Below are positions 22,582-31,931 of a DNA stretch of 64,000 nucleotides, one piece after another. The notes below the pieces were generated by a model. It ran no database searches, was not told the DNA's origin, and saw only the letters and a list, made by a program, of their open reading frames with translations. Numbering within the stretch: the first letter of the stretch is position 1; every line of letters starts with the position of its first letter. Source of the DNA: Bog-532 sp963775825 (GTDB lineage Bacteria > Actinomycetota > Actinomycetes > Streptosporangiales > Streptosporangiaceae); contig CAVZKY010000049.1 in assembly GCA_963775825.1 (NCBI GenBank), positions 1-64,000 of the forward strand. Direction: 5' to 3'. Position numbers and translations under genes: made by a program.

Positions 22582-24541
22582 TCAGCGCCTCGAGCTCTCC
22601 AGGGCATCCCAGAAGCCGCGCCGCAGCGCGTGCCGGACCTCATCGTGGAGCAGGAAGTCGATCGGCAGCGCCGATCCCTGCAGGAGGCGCGCCTCCAGGT
22701 CGGACGGCATGCGCGGCTTACGCGCCAGGACGGCCTCCAGCCAGAGCGCCGGGGCCTCGCGGGCCACCGACTCGCCGAATTCCCGGCCTTCCTCGTGTGC
22801 CGACTGAACCGCGTCGGTGAGCGAGACCGGGCCCGGCGACGGGCGTCCGGGCGCGGCGGCCGGCTGCGGACCGCTGTAGGGCCCGTTCTGCGGCGGCACG
22901 TAAGCCTGCTGGCCCGGCGAGCCCGGGGGGATCTGCGGCATCGGGGCACCCGGCCCGGGCGTATCCGGCTGTGAACCGGGCGGGCCCTGTGGTCCCGGCG
23001 CACCGTGTGCGCCAAGCCGAATGGATGAGCCCTGCGGGCCCGCTGACCCCGGTCCGCCTGGCGTCGGCCCGGATGACTGACCCGGTGACGCGCCACCCGA
23101 CCGGCGGAACGGACCCGGCGACGGCCCGGTACCGCGATGCGGGTCGAGCGTCTCCCCGCGGAACGAATCCTGGGCGCTACCAGAGCCGTAGCTGGACGAG
23201 TCCTCCGGGCCGCTGACCCGCCCGGAGTAGTCGCTGGGTGCCGGGCGCTCCCGTCCCGGCAGGCTCGCGAGACCCGGCGGGCCCTCAGCGCCCGACGGGG
23301 GCAGCGGTCCCTGGCTCGACCCGCGCGGCAAGGGCTGATCCCCCTGGGACGGCGAGTGGCCATGACTCCCGGCGCCTGCACGGCCCGGCAGGTCATCGTT
23401 GGCCGGTGGCTGCGCCACCGGCGCGCCCCGGAACGGCATGGCCACCGGGGCCCCGTACAGGTCCTGCCGGGCAGCGGACTCTGTGTCACCGACGTCACCC
23501 CGGCCCGACATGGGCAGCGAGGTGATGCCGGGCTCGCCCCTGCTCCGGTCCGCCCGGCCCCGGCCGGGCTGGTCGGCGTCGGGGGCGTCGAAGCCCGGCT
23601 GGCTGAAGCCGCCCCGCATCCCGGCAGGCAGCATCTCCCCCCGCAGGACATCACCCGGAGCGTCACCGCGTGCCGCCTCGGGCCGCGAGGGGTCGGGCCA
23701 GGCCCGGTTCGGTGCGCTCCGAACCTGTGGCCACCTCCGGACGGCCGTAGGCCACCGGCGGGGCCGCGGGCTGATCACGGACCGGTGGCTCCGGCTCACC
23801 CCGGTGCTGCGGCGCGATGGGCTGCATGGGCCGCTGGTACTCGGCGACGACCGGGGCGGTGTAGATGGATGGCGGCCCGGAGTGGCCGCTTCCCGAGGGC
23901 AGCGCTTGGTAGGAGCCGACGCTGCCGTTCGAGTGGCCGTTGGAGGCCGACCGGGAAAACAGCGCCCCCGCCGGGTACTGCTCATCCGCCCGGGCGGGCT
24001 CGGCGCCGGAGATCAGCTCGGCGCATGGATGCAGGTGCGCACTGGTGAGCTCCATGATGTCGTCGCACTCCTGGCGAAGTGACCGGGAGATCGTCCAGTT
24101 GCCGTCCACCGTGACGTGGACGATGGTGACCCGGAGGCCCAGATCCTGCACGTCGGACAGGACCTGGGCGAGGTCTTCCTCCGCGCTGACCACGACCGCG
24201 TCACTGATGGCGCGGTTACGCGCCAGTACCGTGAGATCGCGGTGAATCTCGGTCTCGACGCCTTCACGACGCCCTGGCCTCAGCTTGGCCAGGCGCAGCT
24301 TGATGCCTGGCAGGTCAGCCAGAGCGTCATGCTCGGCGGTGCGCCGGCCCTCGACGGTCGCCTCATACCAGTAGCAACGCAGCAGCGGGAGGCCGGTCCG
24401 GTCGCGGGCGAGGTTGCCGAGGAGCTGCAGCAGACCCTCATAATCCCAGCTGACCGACTCTCGCCGACGCGTTCCGTGGACGGCCATCGCGCCGTCCGCG
24501 AGCATGTAGCCCGCGTCTACGAACAGCGCGCAACGATCCAC
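22582..24541 (-). CDS. NYN/PIN-like nuclease-domain protein with long disordered linker, apparent frameshift
   Basis: The GTG at 24541 starts a NYN domain of about 190 residues: LFVDAGYMLADG with the first acidic residue, then DVVVSAEEDLAQVL-type segments (here VVVSAEEDLAQVL) and VHVTVDGNWT. NYN domains are PIN-fold metal-dependent ribonucleases. The frame changes near 23695 (C/G-rich), after which an extended Gly/Pro/Ser-rich region runs for about 300 residues. It ends in a conserved helical C-terminus (EFGESVAREAPALWLEAVL ... RRGFWDALESSRR). Full length is about 650 residues. The nuclease activity is a family inference; the substrate is unknown. It is co-directional with the TPR gene. Confidence 0.8.
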
Positions 24542-24865
24542 GCAACACCGTCCTTCCTCGGCGCGGGAACTCCGAAAACGTGACGTGACTGTAGGGGGCC
24601 GTCTGCCGTCCCACGCTCCGGTAACAGCGTAGTGAAGCCGGCTTCCCGCGTTGCCCTTTCCGGTTATTCACTGCTGCTCAGGCGGCGTCCGGTCCGCAGC
24701 CGGGATCGGACAGGCACCCGGCGCCGGGTCCGTTCGTTTACCGTTCGTTACTCTTCGTCGGGGCATGATTTCATTGGGTGACGATAAATGCTTGCGCAAT
24801 CCGCGTCATACCGAGGCACCTGCATCGTCTCCCCCGTGGGAAACCGGCGGGCGGAGGCACATCCC
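24542..24865. other. Intergenic region between divergent NYN and GGDEF-like genes
   Basis: 324 bases that must hold both divergent promoters. Somewhat AT-richer around 24730-24800. I see no recognisable operator, riboswitch or small gene. Confidence 0.5.
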
Positions 24866-25666
24866 ATGAGGCCAGATGGCACCCAGCGCGGCCGCGTCCA
24901 CGAGGCGGCGCACCCGAGAGCAGGGAACCAGGAACGTGATCCCAGGCAGCCAGACCCGGAGTCTCTTCAGGGACTCCGGACGGCGTGGCGGCGGCAGAGT
25001 CTGTCCGCGGGCTGGCTGGCCGAGGACGACTGGTGGACGGCAGCGGTGGACGCCGTAGCCCGGGCCGCCTGCCGGGACGGCAGCCTGCGGCAGGCGTGCA
25101 CCATGCTCGGGCGGGCCCGGGCCGAGGCCGGCGTCGGCATCACCGAGGCGATGACCGACGTCGCCGCGCTGTACCGGGTGCTGGGCGAGGGCACGCCTCC
25201 GCTGGACGTGGTCACCGCACTCGCCGAGGGCTGGGCCGACGCCGGTCTCGCCCAGATGTCCGACGCCACCTGCGAGGACCCGCTGACCGGCCTGGTTTCC
25301 TTCGCCTACCTGCGGACCCGGCTGCGCGAGGTGTACCGGGAGGCGCAGCAGCAGGGCACCAGTCCGCGCCTCACGCACCGGCTGGTCGTCGTGGAACTGC
25401 CCCGGCGGCCCGACCCCTGGGGGCGGATCTCGCTGGTCATCCTGGTCGGCCTCGACCTGAGAGCGGCGTTCCCGGGCGGAGACACGCTGTCGCTGGACGG
25501 CCCGGGACCCGCGATCGCGCTGGTCCAGGTCACTGACGAGCTTACGTTCCGCTTCACCAGCCTGCGGCGGACGATCCGGGCCGGCCTCGGCACGGAGGCC
25601 CGCATGATCAGGCTGCCGGCCCGCCAGGAGGACGCCGAGCGCCTCCTGGACGGACTGGCCCACTGA
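24866..25666 (+). CDS. Conserved actinobacterial protein with degenerate GGDEF-like domain
   Basis: I start at the ATG at 24866 because GGAGG lies eight bases upstream; 266 residues. After a charged leader, a helical region (about 50-140, with TMLGRARAEAGVGITEAMTD) precedes EDPLTGLVSFAYLRTRLREVY, which matches the entry segment (DPLTGL) of diguanylate cyclase domains. The catalytic GGDEF motif itself is not visible, so it probably does not make cyclic di-GMP and may instead sense or scaffold. Gene neighbourhood (divergent from the NYN gene, upstream of pyrE) gives no further clue. Confidence 0.6.
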   Translation: MRPDGTQRGRVHEAAHPRAGNQERDPRQPDPESLQGLRTAWRRQSLSAGWLAEDDWWTAAVDAVARAACRDGSLRQACTMLGRARAEAGVGITEAMTDVAALYRVLGEGTPPLDVVTALAEGWADAGLAQMSDATCEDPLTGLVSFAYLRTRLREVYREAQQQGTSPRLTHRLVVVELPRRPDPWGRISLVILVGLDLRAAFPGGDTLSLDGPGPAIALVQVTDELTFRFTSLRRTIRAGLGTEARMIRLPARQEDAERLLDGLAH

Positions 25667-25822
25667 CGCCGCTGGCGTCGGTGTCCCGTGGAGGGGACGG
25701 GACCCGGCGCCGGCGGCCCGCCCGGTGCTGTGGGCCTCGCGGAGGGGACGAGGCCCGCGGCCGACGGCGGAACGAACCGCACCAGCTGAGCCCCGGCCTG
25801 GCGGGGCGGCTAAAATCCGGGC

Positions 25823-26356
25823 GTGGGCGACCGAGAAGAGCTTCTGCTGGCCATCCGGGACGACGCCGTGGTCCGTGGCGATTTTCTGCTTTCCTCCGGG
25901 CAGCGGGCCAGCTGGTACGTGGATCTGCGCCGCGTCCTGCTGGCGGGACGGTTCGCGCCCATGGCGGGCCGCGTGCTGCTGGCCGCTACCGCCGACCTGT
26001 CGTACGAGGCCGTGGGAGGTCTCACCATGGGAGCGGATCCGGTCGCGGCCGCGATGATGCACGCGGCCGCGCGGGACGGCCGCCTGCTTGACGCGTTCGT
26101 CGTCCGCAAGGGAGAGAAGGTGCACGGGCTGCAGCGGCGGATCGAGGGTCCCGACGTTGCCGGGCGGCGCGTGCTCGCAGTAGAGGACACCTCGACGACG
26201 GGGGGCTCGGTGCTGACGGCCGTGGACGCCCTACAGGAGGCGGGGGCCGAAGTGGCCGGGGTCGCCGTGCTGGTCGACCGCGGCGCCGCGGAACGCATTA
26301 CCGGTCTCGGCCTGCCGTACCGGGCAGCTTATGTCCAGGCCGATCTGGGCGTCTGA
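25823..26356 (+). CDS. pyrE: Orotate phosphoribosyltransferase
   Basis: 177 residues from a GTG. The N-terminal FLLSSGQRASWYVDLRR binds orotate; GGLTMGADPVA and FVVRKGEKVHG follow; the PRPP loop VLAVEDTSTTGGSVL is at about 115-130. It joins orotate to PRPP to form orotidine monophosphate, the fifth step of pyrimidine synthesis. Length fits the short PyrE class. It stands alone, ahead of a small membrane protein on the opposite strand. Confidence 0.95.
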   Translation: MGDREELLLAIRDDAVVRGDFLLSSGQRASWYVDLRRVLLAGRFAPMAGRVLLAATADLSYEAVGGLTMGADPVAAAMMHAAARDGRLLDAFVVRKGEKVHGLQRRIEGPDVAGRRVLAVEDTSTTGGSVLTAVDALQEAGAEVAGVAVLVDRGAAERITGLGLPYRAAYVQADLGV

Positions 26357-26387
26357 CCACTCGGCCCGGAGCCCCGCAGCCTCGAGC

Positions 26388-26507
26388 TCAGAGCGACCCG
26401 TACAGCGCGAGGCCGCCCACGACGAGCAGCATGATGAGGACGACAATGCCGCTACCGACCGCCACGTAGCGGCCGGTTCCATGAGGATCTGACTTATGTC
26501 GGCCCAC
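26388..26507 (-). CDS. Small single-pass membrane protein
   Basis: 39 residues from a GTG: a basic N-terminus (GRHKSDPHGTGRYVA) followed by one hydrophobic helix (GIVVLIMLLVVGGLALYG). Tiny proteins beginning GRH and ending in one helix are seen beside pyrE/dedA-type loci in actinobacteria. There is no strong ribosome binding site, so this is a moderate call. Function unknown. Confidence 0.45.
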   Translation of the reverse strand: MGRHKSDPHGTGRYVAVGSGIVVLIMLLVVGGLALYGSL

Positions 26508-26557
26508 GGGGGGAGATTAACCCGCGAGCCTGGCCGATGGACGTCTTTATCCCGAAT

Positions 26558-27283
26558 TCAGCCATGGTCGGCGCCTGTCCGGCCGTTGGCCTCGGGGATG
26601 TTCGTGTCCGGCGGATCGGCCTGCTGCGGCCCGGCCCGGCGCGGTCCCGCGTGCCGCGGCCCGGCCGCGCGCGGCCCGGGTGTCTCCGCCACCCCGGCCG
26701 CCTCCCGGCGGAACGCACGCAGCCGGATGAACACGAAGCCGACGATGGCCGCGACCACCAGGACGACGACGATGTACCCGGCGATCGAGACGTCATGGGC
26801 GACACTGTTCCACGCACTGCCCACCGCGTAGCCGATGGCCGAGAACGTAGCGACATAGATGACGGTGCCGATCGCGCTGAGTACCGCGAACCGGCCCAGC
26901 GGCATCTCGGTGAGGCCCGCGACGATGGACGCGAAGGCGCGTACGACGGGAATCATTCGCGCCACCGGGATGGCCCAGGAACCACGCCCGGCCAGGAACC
27001 GCTCGGCCCGGTCCACGTCCGAGCGGGTGATCAGCACGTACCGGCCGAGCTTGTCCACCAGCGGACGGCCGCCCCAGCGGCCCACGGCGAAGGACGTGCA
27101 CGACCCGGCGAGCTCGGCCAGCGAGCCGATGATGATCACCAGCGGCAGGCTGAGGTGCCCTTGATAGGCCAGCACTCCCGCGAAGCCGAAGGTGATCTCC
27201 GAGGAAATCGGCACGCAGCACGCCTCGAGAAAACCGAACAGGATGAGCGCGCCATAGCCCGCTGAGGTCAGGAAACTCTCCAT
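26558..27283 (-). CDS. DedA-family membrane protein
   Basis: About 241 residues from the ATG at 27283 (GGAGG just upstream). The family core is clear: FLEACCVPISSEITFGFAG, the amphipathic re-entrant region GSLAELAGSCTSFAVGRWGG, and the conserved FLAGRGSWAIPVARMIPVVR with GLTEMPLGRF. Several hydrophobic helices follow. A C-terminal Ala/Gly/Pro/Arg-rich tail of about 45 residues with repeated AGPRHAGPRRAGP is extra. DedA proteins move undecaprenyl phosphate or phospholipids across the membrane in several bacteria. It is divergent from fba. Confidence 0.9.
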   Translation of the reverse strand: MESFLTSAGYGALILFGFLEACCVPISSEITFGFAGVLAYQGHLSLPLVIIIGSLAELAGSCTSFAVGRWGGRPLVDKLGRYVLITRSDVDRAERFLAGRGSWAIPVARMIPVVRAFASIVAGLTEMPLGRFAVLSAIGTVIYVATFSAIGYAVGSAWNSVAHDVSIAGYIVVVLVVAAIVGFVFIRLRAFRREAAGVAETPGPRAAGPRHAGPRRAGPQQADPPDTNIPEANGRTGADHG

Positions 27284-27407
27284 AGGCCTCCAGTTGTACC
27301 GTATTCGAGTTGCCAACGGGCCCCGAGCGGGCCACGGCCCCTCTTACCCAAGGCGGCCCGGCTTAGCAATACTGGGACCCCACGGAACAATCGGAAAGGT
27401 CAAGACA

Positions 27408-28427
27408 ATGCCAGTCGCGACTCCGGAGATTTACGCCCAGATGCTCGACCGAGCCAAGCAGCAGGGCTTCGCGTATCCGGCGATCAATGTGACATCCACC
27501 CAGACGCTCAACGCGGCCCTGAGCGGTTTCGCCCGCGCCGAGAGCGACGGGATCATCCAGATCTCCACGGGTGGCGCCGAGTACCTGTCCGGCTCGGTCA
27601 AGGACATGGTGACGGGGGCGAGCGCGCTCGCGGAGTTCGCCCACACGGTCGCGGCCCAGATCCCGGTCTACGTGGCGCTGCACACCGACCACTGCCCCAA
27701 GGGAAAACTGGACGGGTACATGCGTCCGCTGGTGCAACTGTCCCAGGAGCGGGTGGCCCGCGGCCAGGAACCGCTGTTCCAGTCACACATGTGGGACGGG
27801 TCGGCTGTACCGCTGGACCAGAACCTGGACATCGCCTCCGAACTGCTCGATGAGTGCGCCAAGGCCCGCATCATCATGGAGATGGAGATCGGCGTGGTCG
27901 GCGGCGAGGAAGACGGCGTGGTCGGGGAAATAAACGAAAAGCTGTACAGCACCCCAGACGACGCGCTTGCCGTGGCCGAGCGGCTCGGCCTCGGTGAGCG
28001 CGGCCGGTACATACTGGCCGCTACGTTTGGCAACGTGCACGGGGTCTACAAGCCCGGCCACGTCAAGCTGCGGCCCCCGGTGCTCAAGGAGATCCAGGAG
28101 GCGGTCGGGGCCAAGTACGGCCGGGAGAAGCCGTTCAACCTGGTCTTCCACGGCGGGTCCGGCTCGGCACTGGAGGAGATCCGCGAGGCCATCTCCTACG
28201 GCGTGGTGAAGATGAACGTCGACACCGACACGCAATACGCCTTCACCCGGCCGATCGCGGGCCACATGCTTACCAAGTACGACGGCGTGCTGAAGGTGGA
28301 CGGCGACGTCGGCCGGAAGAAGGACTACGACCCGCGGGCCTGGGGCAAGGCGGGCGAGCAGGGTATGGCCGACCGTGTCGTGCACGCCTGCGAGGACCTG
28401 CTGTCCGTCGGCCACCACATGGCCTGA
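27408..28427 (+). CDS. fba: Class II fructose-bisphosphate aldolase
   Basis: 339 residues from the ATG at 27408. Zinc ligands are visible in ALHTDHCPK (about residue 93), MEMEIGVVGGEEDG (about 165), and FGNVHGVYKPG and LVFHGGSGS further on; NVDTDTQYAFTRP binds substrate phosphate. It cleaves fructose 1,6-bisphosphate to dihydroxyacetone phosphate and glyceraldehyde 3-phosphate. The DUF3151 gene follows after 17 bases, so they are likely co-transcribed. Confidence 0.96.
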   Translation: MPVATPEIYAQMLDRAKQQGFAYPAINVTSTQTLNAALSGFARAESDGIIQISTGGAEYLSGSVKDMVTGASALAEFAHTVAAQIPVYVALHTDHCPKGKLDGYMRPLVQLSQERVARGQEPLFQSHMWDGSAVPLDQNLDIASELLDECAKARIIMEMEIGVVGGEEDGVVGEINEKLYSTPDDALAVAERLGLGERGRYILAATFGNVHGVYKPGHVKLRPPVLKEIQEAVGAKYGREKPFNLVFHGGSGSALEEIREAISYGVVKMNVDTDTQYAFTRPIAGHMLTKYDGVLKVDGDVGRKKDYDPRAWGKAGEQGMADRVVHACEDLLSVGHHMA

Positions 28428-28444
28428 ACTGCTATAGGAGCCGC

Positions 28445-29149
28445 ATGGATCCCAAGAACCTGCTCGCCGGGCCCGGTCTCAGCGCCGGGCCCGGGGCGAC
28501 CTATCTCCCCGCCGACCCCGAGGCGGACGAGGCGCTCCGGTCGGGCCAGGACCCGACCGATGTCGCGGCCCGCTTCCCAGCGTCCTCGGCCGCCTGGGCC
28601 GCGCTGGCAGAGCGGGCGTTCGGCAACGGCGAGGCCGTTGCCGCGTACGCCTACGCCCGGACCGGGTACCACCGCGGGCTCGACCAGCTTCGCCGGGCGG
28701 GCTGGCGCGGTAACGGCCCGGTGCCCTGGGCGCACGAGCCTAACCGCGGCTTCCTCCGGTCCCTGCACATGCTCGGGTCCGCCGCCGCCGTGATCGGTGA
28801 GGACGACGAGGCGGCACGCTGCCGCCAGTTCCTGGCCGAGAGCAGCCCCGAAGCCGCAGAGGTACTCGCGGACAGCACCGGACGCGGGTTACGGACCGTG
28901 CCGGAGCGAAGCTCCGACCGCCTAGCGAACCGGGCCTCCGGCCCGGTGAGCGGCGGTGCTACGGCGAGCACCCCAGCGGGGCGCGAAGCGCAGCGGGGGG
29001 TTCCAGGGGGGTTCGCCCCCCAGGCCAGCACAGCGCAGCGGGGGGTTCCAGGGGGGTCGCCCCCCAGGCCAGCACAGCGCAGCGGGGTTCCGGGGGGTGG
29101 CCCCAGGGCCAATACAGCGCGGCGGGGGTCCCAGGGGTCGTCCTCCTGA
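28445..29149 (+). CDS. DUF3151 protein with repeat-derived C-terminal tail
   Basis: Residues 1-140 are a complete DUF3151 domain: FPASSAAWAALAERAF, AYAYARTGYHRGLDQLRR and the invariant VPWAHEPNRGFLRSL. Homologues usually end here. The last 90 residues are translated from a GC-rich hairpin repeat (28988-29140) and read as near-repeats of QRGVPGG. The repeat probably extended the gene by removing its stop, and the tail is unlikely to be functional. Function of DUF3151 is unknown; its regular place between fba and purA suggests a link to central metabolism. Confidence 0.85.
   Translation: MDPKNLLAGPGLSAGPGATYLPADPEADEALRSGQDPTDVAARFPASSAAWAALAERAFGNGEAVAAYAYARTGYHRGLDQLRRAGWRGNGPVPWAHEPNRGFLRSLHMLGSAAAVIGEDDEAARCRQFLAESSPEAAEVLADSTGRGLRTVPERSSDRLANRASGPVSGGATASTPAGREAQRGVPGGFAPQASTAQRGVPGGSPPRPAQRSGVPGGGPRANTARRGSQGSSS
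28988..29140 (+). repeat. Tandem hairpin repeat, 3-4 units of 40-45 bp
   Basis: Units start at about 28988, 29033, 29077 and 29117 with GCGCAGCGGGG or GCGCGGCGGGG. Each holds a self-complementary core of the form CCAGGGGGG...CCCCCCAGG. Spacings are 45, 44 and 40 bases. The hairpins lie at the 3' end of the DUF3151 frame. They resemble dispersed palindromic repeats of GC-rich actinobacteria and could act as an intrinsic terminator or RNA-stability element. Confidence 0.75.
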
Positions 29150-29178
29150 GTAAACACAGGGTAATGTCGATGGGTAAG

Positions 29179-29243
29179 AGCCCCTGGGCCGCAGTGTCGT
29201 GTCCCGACTTGCATAGCGCCGACGTGCAGCGCCACCAGGGGCT
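29179..29243 (+). promoter_or_regulatory. Long-range inverted repeat in the purA leader
   Basis: AGCCCCTGG (29179-29187) and CCAGGGGCT (29235-29243) can pair around a 47-base loop, ending 31 bases before the purA start. It may be a terminator of the upstream unit or a leader structure; no known riboswitch class is recognised. Confidence 0.35.
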
Positions 29244-29273
29244 TCGCAGTGCCTATCCAGAAGGGACAGCCCC

Positions 29274-30557
29274 ATGCCGGCCATTGTGCTCGTCGGCGCC
29301 CAGTGGGGCGACGAAGGTAAGGGCAAGGCGACCGACCTGCTCGGCAACCGGGTCCATTACGTCGTCCGGTACCAGGGCGGCAACAACGCGGGTCACACCG
29401 TGGTCGTCGGTGATGAGAGCTACGCCCTGCATATGCTCCCGTCCGGGGTCATCTCGCCCGGCGTCGTGCCCGTCATCGGCAACGGCGTCGTGGTGGATCC
29501 GCGCGTCCTGCTGGAGGAGATCGACGCCCTGCAGGCCCGCGGCGTATCCTGCGTCAAGCTGCTGATCTCGGCCAACGCCCACCTGATTATGCCTTACCAC
29601 CGCGCCCTCGACAGGGTGACGGAACGCTATCTGGGCAGCGCCCGGATCGGTACCACCGGCCGCGGGATCGGGCCCACCTACGGCGACAAGATCGCCCGGG
29701 TCGGGATCCGCGTCCAGGACCTCTTCGATCCCGGCATTTTCCGGCAGAAGCTGGAACTGGTGCTGCGCGAGAAGAACCAGCTGCTGACCAAGATCTACAA
29801 CCGCCGCGCCATCGAGCCGGGCCCGATCGCCGACGAGTACATCGGCTACGGCGAGCGGCTGCGCCCGTATGTCGCGGACACCGGCCTGGTCCTCGGCCAG
29901 GCCCTGGACGAGGACCGCGTCGTGCTGCTCGAGGGGGCCCAGGCGACCATGCTCGACGTCGACCACGGCACCTACCCGTTCGTCACGTCGTCCTCGCCGA
30001 CCGCGGGCGGCGCGTGCGCCGGGTCGGGTATCGGCCCCACCCGGATCACGAAGGTCATCGGGGTCGTCAAGGCATACACCACCCGGGTCGGCGCCGGCCC
30101 CTTCCCCACCGAACTGACCGACGAGCAGGGTGAGTGGCTGCGCAAGACCGGCGGGGAGTATGGCGTCACGACCGGCCGGCCCCGCCGCACCGGCTGGTTC
30201 GACACGGTTGTCGCCCGCTATTCGACCCGGGTGAACGGCATCACGGACTACTTCCTCACCAAGCTGGACGTGCTGTCCAGCCTGGACAAGGTGCCGGTGT
30301 GCGTGGCGTACGAAGTCGACGGCAAGCGCTGCAGCGAACTGCCCACCACGCAGACCGAGTTCCACCATGCGCGCCCGGTGTATGAGTACCTGGACGGCTG
30401 GTGGGAGGACATCTCGCAGGCCCAGTCCTTCCCTGACCTGCCGCCGAACGCGCAGCGCTACGTGCAGGCCATCGAGGAAATGATCGGCGCCCCGGTCTGC
30501 GCGGTGGGAGTCGGCCCCCGCCGCGACCAGACCCTGCAGATCAGTGACCTGATCTGA
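29274..30557 (+). CDS. purA: Adenylosuccinate synthetase
   Basis: 427 residues, full length. The P-loop GAQWGDEGKGK with catalytic Asp is at about residue 8-18, NNAGHT at about 38, GTTGRGIGPTYGDK at about 128, and VTSSSPTAGGACAG near 240. It uses GTP to join IMP and aspartate, the first step from IMP to AMP. It is followed by purD after 54 bases and purB, so adenylosuccinate synthesis and cleavage (PurA, PurB) are encoded almost together. Confidence 0.98.
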   Translation: MPAIVLVGAQWGDEGKGKATDLLGNRVHYVVRYQGGNNAGHTVVVGDESYALHMLPSGVISPGVVPVIGNGVVVDPRVLLEEIDALQARGVSCVKLLISANAHLIMPYHRALDRVTERYLGSARIGTTGRGIGPTYGDKIARVGIRVQDLFDPGIFRQKLELVLREKNQLLTKIYNRRAIEPGPIADEYIGYGERLRPYVADTGLVLGQALDEDRVVLLEGAQATMLDVDHGTYPFVTSSSPTAGGACAGSGIGPTRITKVIGVVKAYTTRVGAGPFPTELTDEQGEWLRKTGGEYGVTTGRPRRTGWFDTVVARYSTRVNGITDYFLTKLDVLSSLDKVPVCVAYEVDGKRCSELPTTQTEFHHARPVYEYLDGWWEDISQAQSFPDLPPNAQRYVQAIEEMIGAPVCAVGVGPRRDQTLQISDLI

Positions 30558-30611
30558 TGCGGCACCGTCGGGTGGGCCGCCAGCGGCCGGAAAGTGGCCG
30601 GTAGGCTCGCC

Positions 30612-31931
30612 GTGCGCGTTCTAGTGATCGGTTCCGGGGGCCGGGAGCACGCCATCGTACGTGCGCTCGCCCAGGATCCGGCCGTGACCGGCCTGCACGC
30701 CGCGCCGGGCAACCCGGGGATCGCAGCGTTGGCGGACACCGCCCCGGTCGCCGCGTCGGATCCGGCAGATATCGCCGCGCTGACCCGGAAACTCGCTGCC
30801 GACCTGGTGGTGATCGGGCCAGAGGCACCTCTGGTGGCCGGTGCCGCCGACGCGGTGCGCGACCTCGGGGTCCCGTGCTTCGGGCCGGGCGCCGCCGCGG
30901 CCATGATCGAGGGCTCCAAGACGTTCGCCAAGGAGATCATGGCCGAGGCCGGCATCCCGACTGCCGCCGCACGGACCTGCGTGACGGCTGCGCAAGCGGA
31001 CGCGGCCCTGGAGCAGTTCGGGCCGCCGTACGTGGTGAAGGATGACGGCCTGGCGGCCGGAAAGGGCGTGCTCGTCACCACGGACGCCGAGGCCGCCCGC
31101 GCGCACGCCCGGTCAGCGGCCAAGGTCGTCATCGAGGAGTTCCTCGACGGCCCCGAGGTGTCGCTGTTCGCGGTCTGCGACGGGTGCGCGGCCGTGCCGC
31201 TGATCCCGGCCCAGGACTTCAAGCGGGCGCGCGACGGCGATCTCGGCCCCAATACCGGCGGCATGGGCGCCTACACCCCGCTCCCATGGGCCCCGGCCGG
31301 CCTGACCAACGAGGTCATGGCCTCGGTCGTGCTACCGGCGGTGGACGCCTTGCGCCGGCGCGGAGCCCCGTACCAGGGGCTGCTGTACGCGGGCCTGAGC
31401 CTCACCGCAGCAGGCGTCAAGGTGGTCGAATTCAACGCCCGCTTTGGCGATCCGGAGACCCAGGTGGTCCTGGACCGGCTGGAGACGCCGCTGGGCGGCC
31501 TGCTGTACGCAGCGGCCACCGGCGACCTCGCCGGGCTGGCCGCGCTGCGCTGGCGACCGGGCGCGGCGGTGACGGTGGTCATCGCCGCCGAGGGCTACCC
31601 CGGGCGGCCGGTGACCGGGGACGTCATCAGCGGCCTGGATCAATCCATGAGCGTGCCCGGTGCGTATGTCCTGCAGGCTGGCACGGCCAGTGGGACCGAC
31701 GGCGTACTACGGTCCAGCGGCGGCCGGGTTCTGGACGTGGTCGGCACGGGCGGAAATATCGCAGCCGCCCGTGCCGCCGCCTACGAAGCGGCCGGCAAAA
31801 TTCAGCTACGCGGCGGCTGGTGGCGCACCGACATCGCCGCAGCCGCGGCCCGCGCCTCAGAACGCAACGGCGCCGGCAGCGGTGCCGAGACGGCCAGGGG
31901 CATGCGCGGGGAAGGGGCGAACGGAACGTGA
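30612..31931 (+). CDS. purD: Phosphoribosylamine-glycine ligase
   Basis: 439 residues from the GTG at 30612 (MRVLVIGSGGREH is the family's usual start). The ATP-grasp domain is marked by KDDGLAAGKGVLV (about 143), EEFLDGPEVSLFAVCDG and TGGMGAYTPLPW, and the metal site FNARFGDPETQ (about 275). It couples phosphoribosylamine to glycine in purine synthesis. Its stop overlaps the purB start (GTGA), so the two are translationally coupled. The last 25 residues are Gly/Ala-rich and not conserved. Confidence 0.97.
   Translation: MRVLVIGSGGREHAIVRALAQDPAVTGLHAAPGNPGIAALADTAPVAASDPADIAALTRKLAADLVVIGPEAPLVAGAADAVRDLGVPCFGPGAAAAMIEGSKTFAKEIMAEAGIPTAAARTCVTAAQADAALEQFGPPYVVKDDGLAAGKGVLVTTDAEAARAHARSAAKVVIEEFLDGPEVSLFAVCDGCAAVPLIPAQDFKRARDGDLGPNTGGMGAYTPLPWAPAGLTNEVMASVVLPAVDALRRRGAPYQGLLYAGLSLTAAGVKVVEFNARFGDPETQVVLDRLETPLGGLLYAAATGDLAGLAALRWRPGAAVTVVIAAEGYPGRPVTGDVISGLDQSMSVPGAYVLQAGTASGTDGVLRSSGGRVLDVVGTGGNIAAARAAAYEAAGKIQLRGGWWRTDIAAAAARASERNGAGSGAETARGMRGEGANGT

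Noticed and set aside
28988..29140. CRISPR array
   Set aside because: Units are nearly identical throughout with no spacers of different sequence, and there are no cas genes in the window. It is a tandem hairpin repeat.
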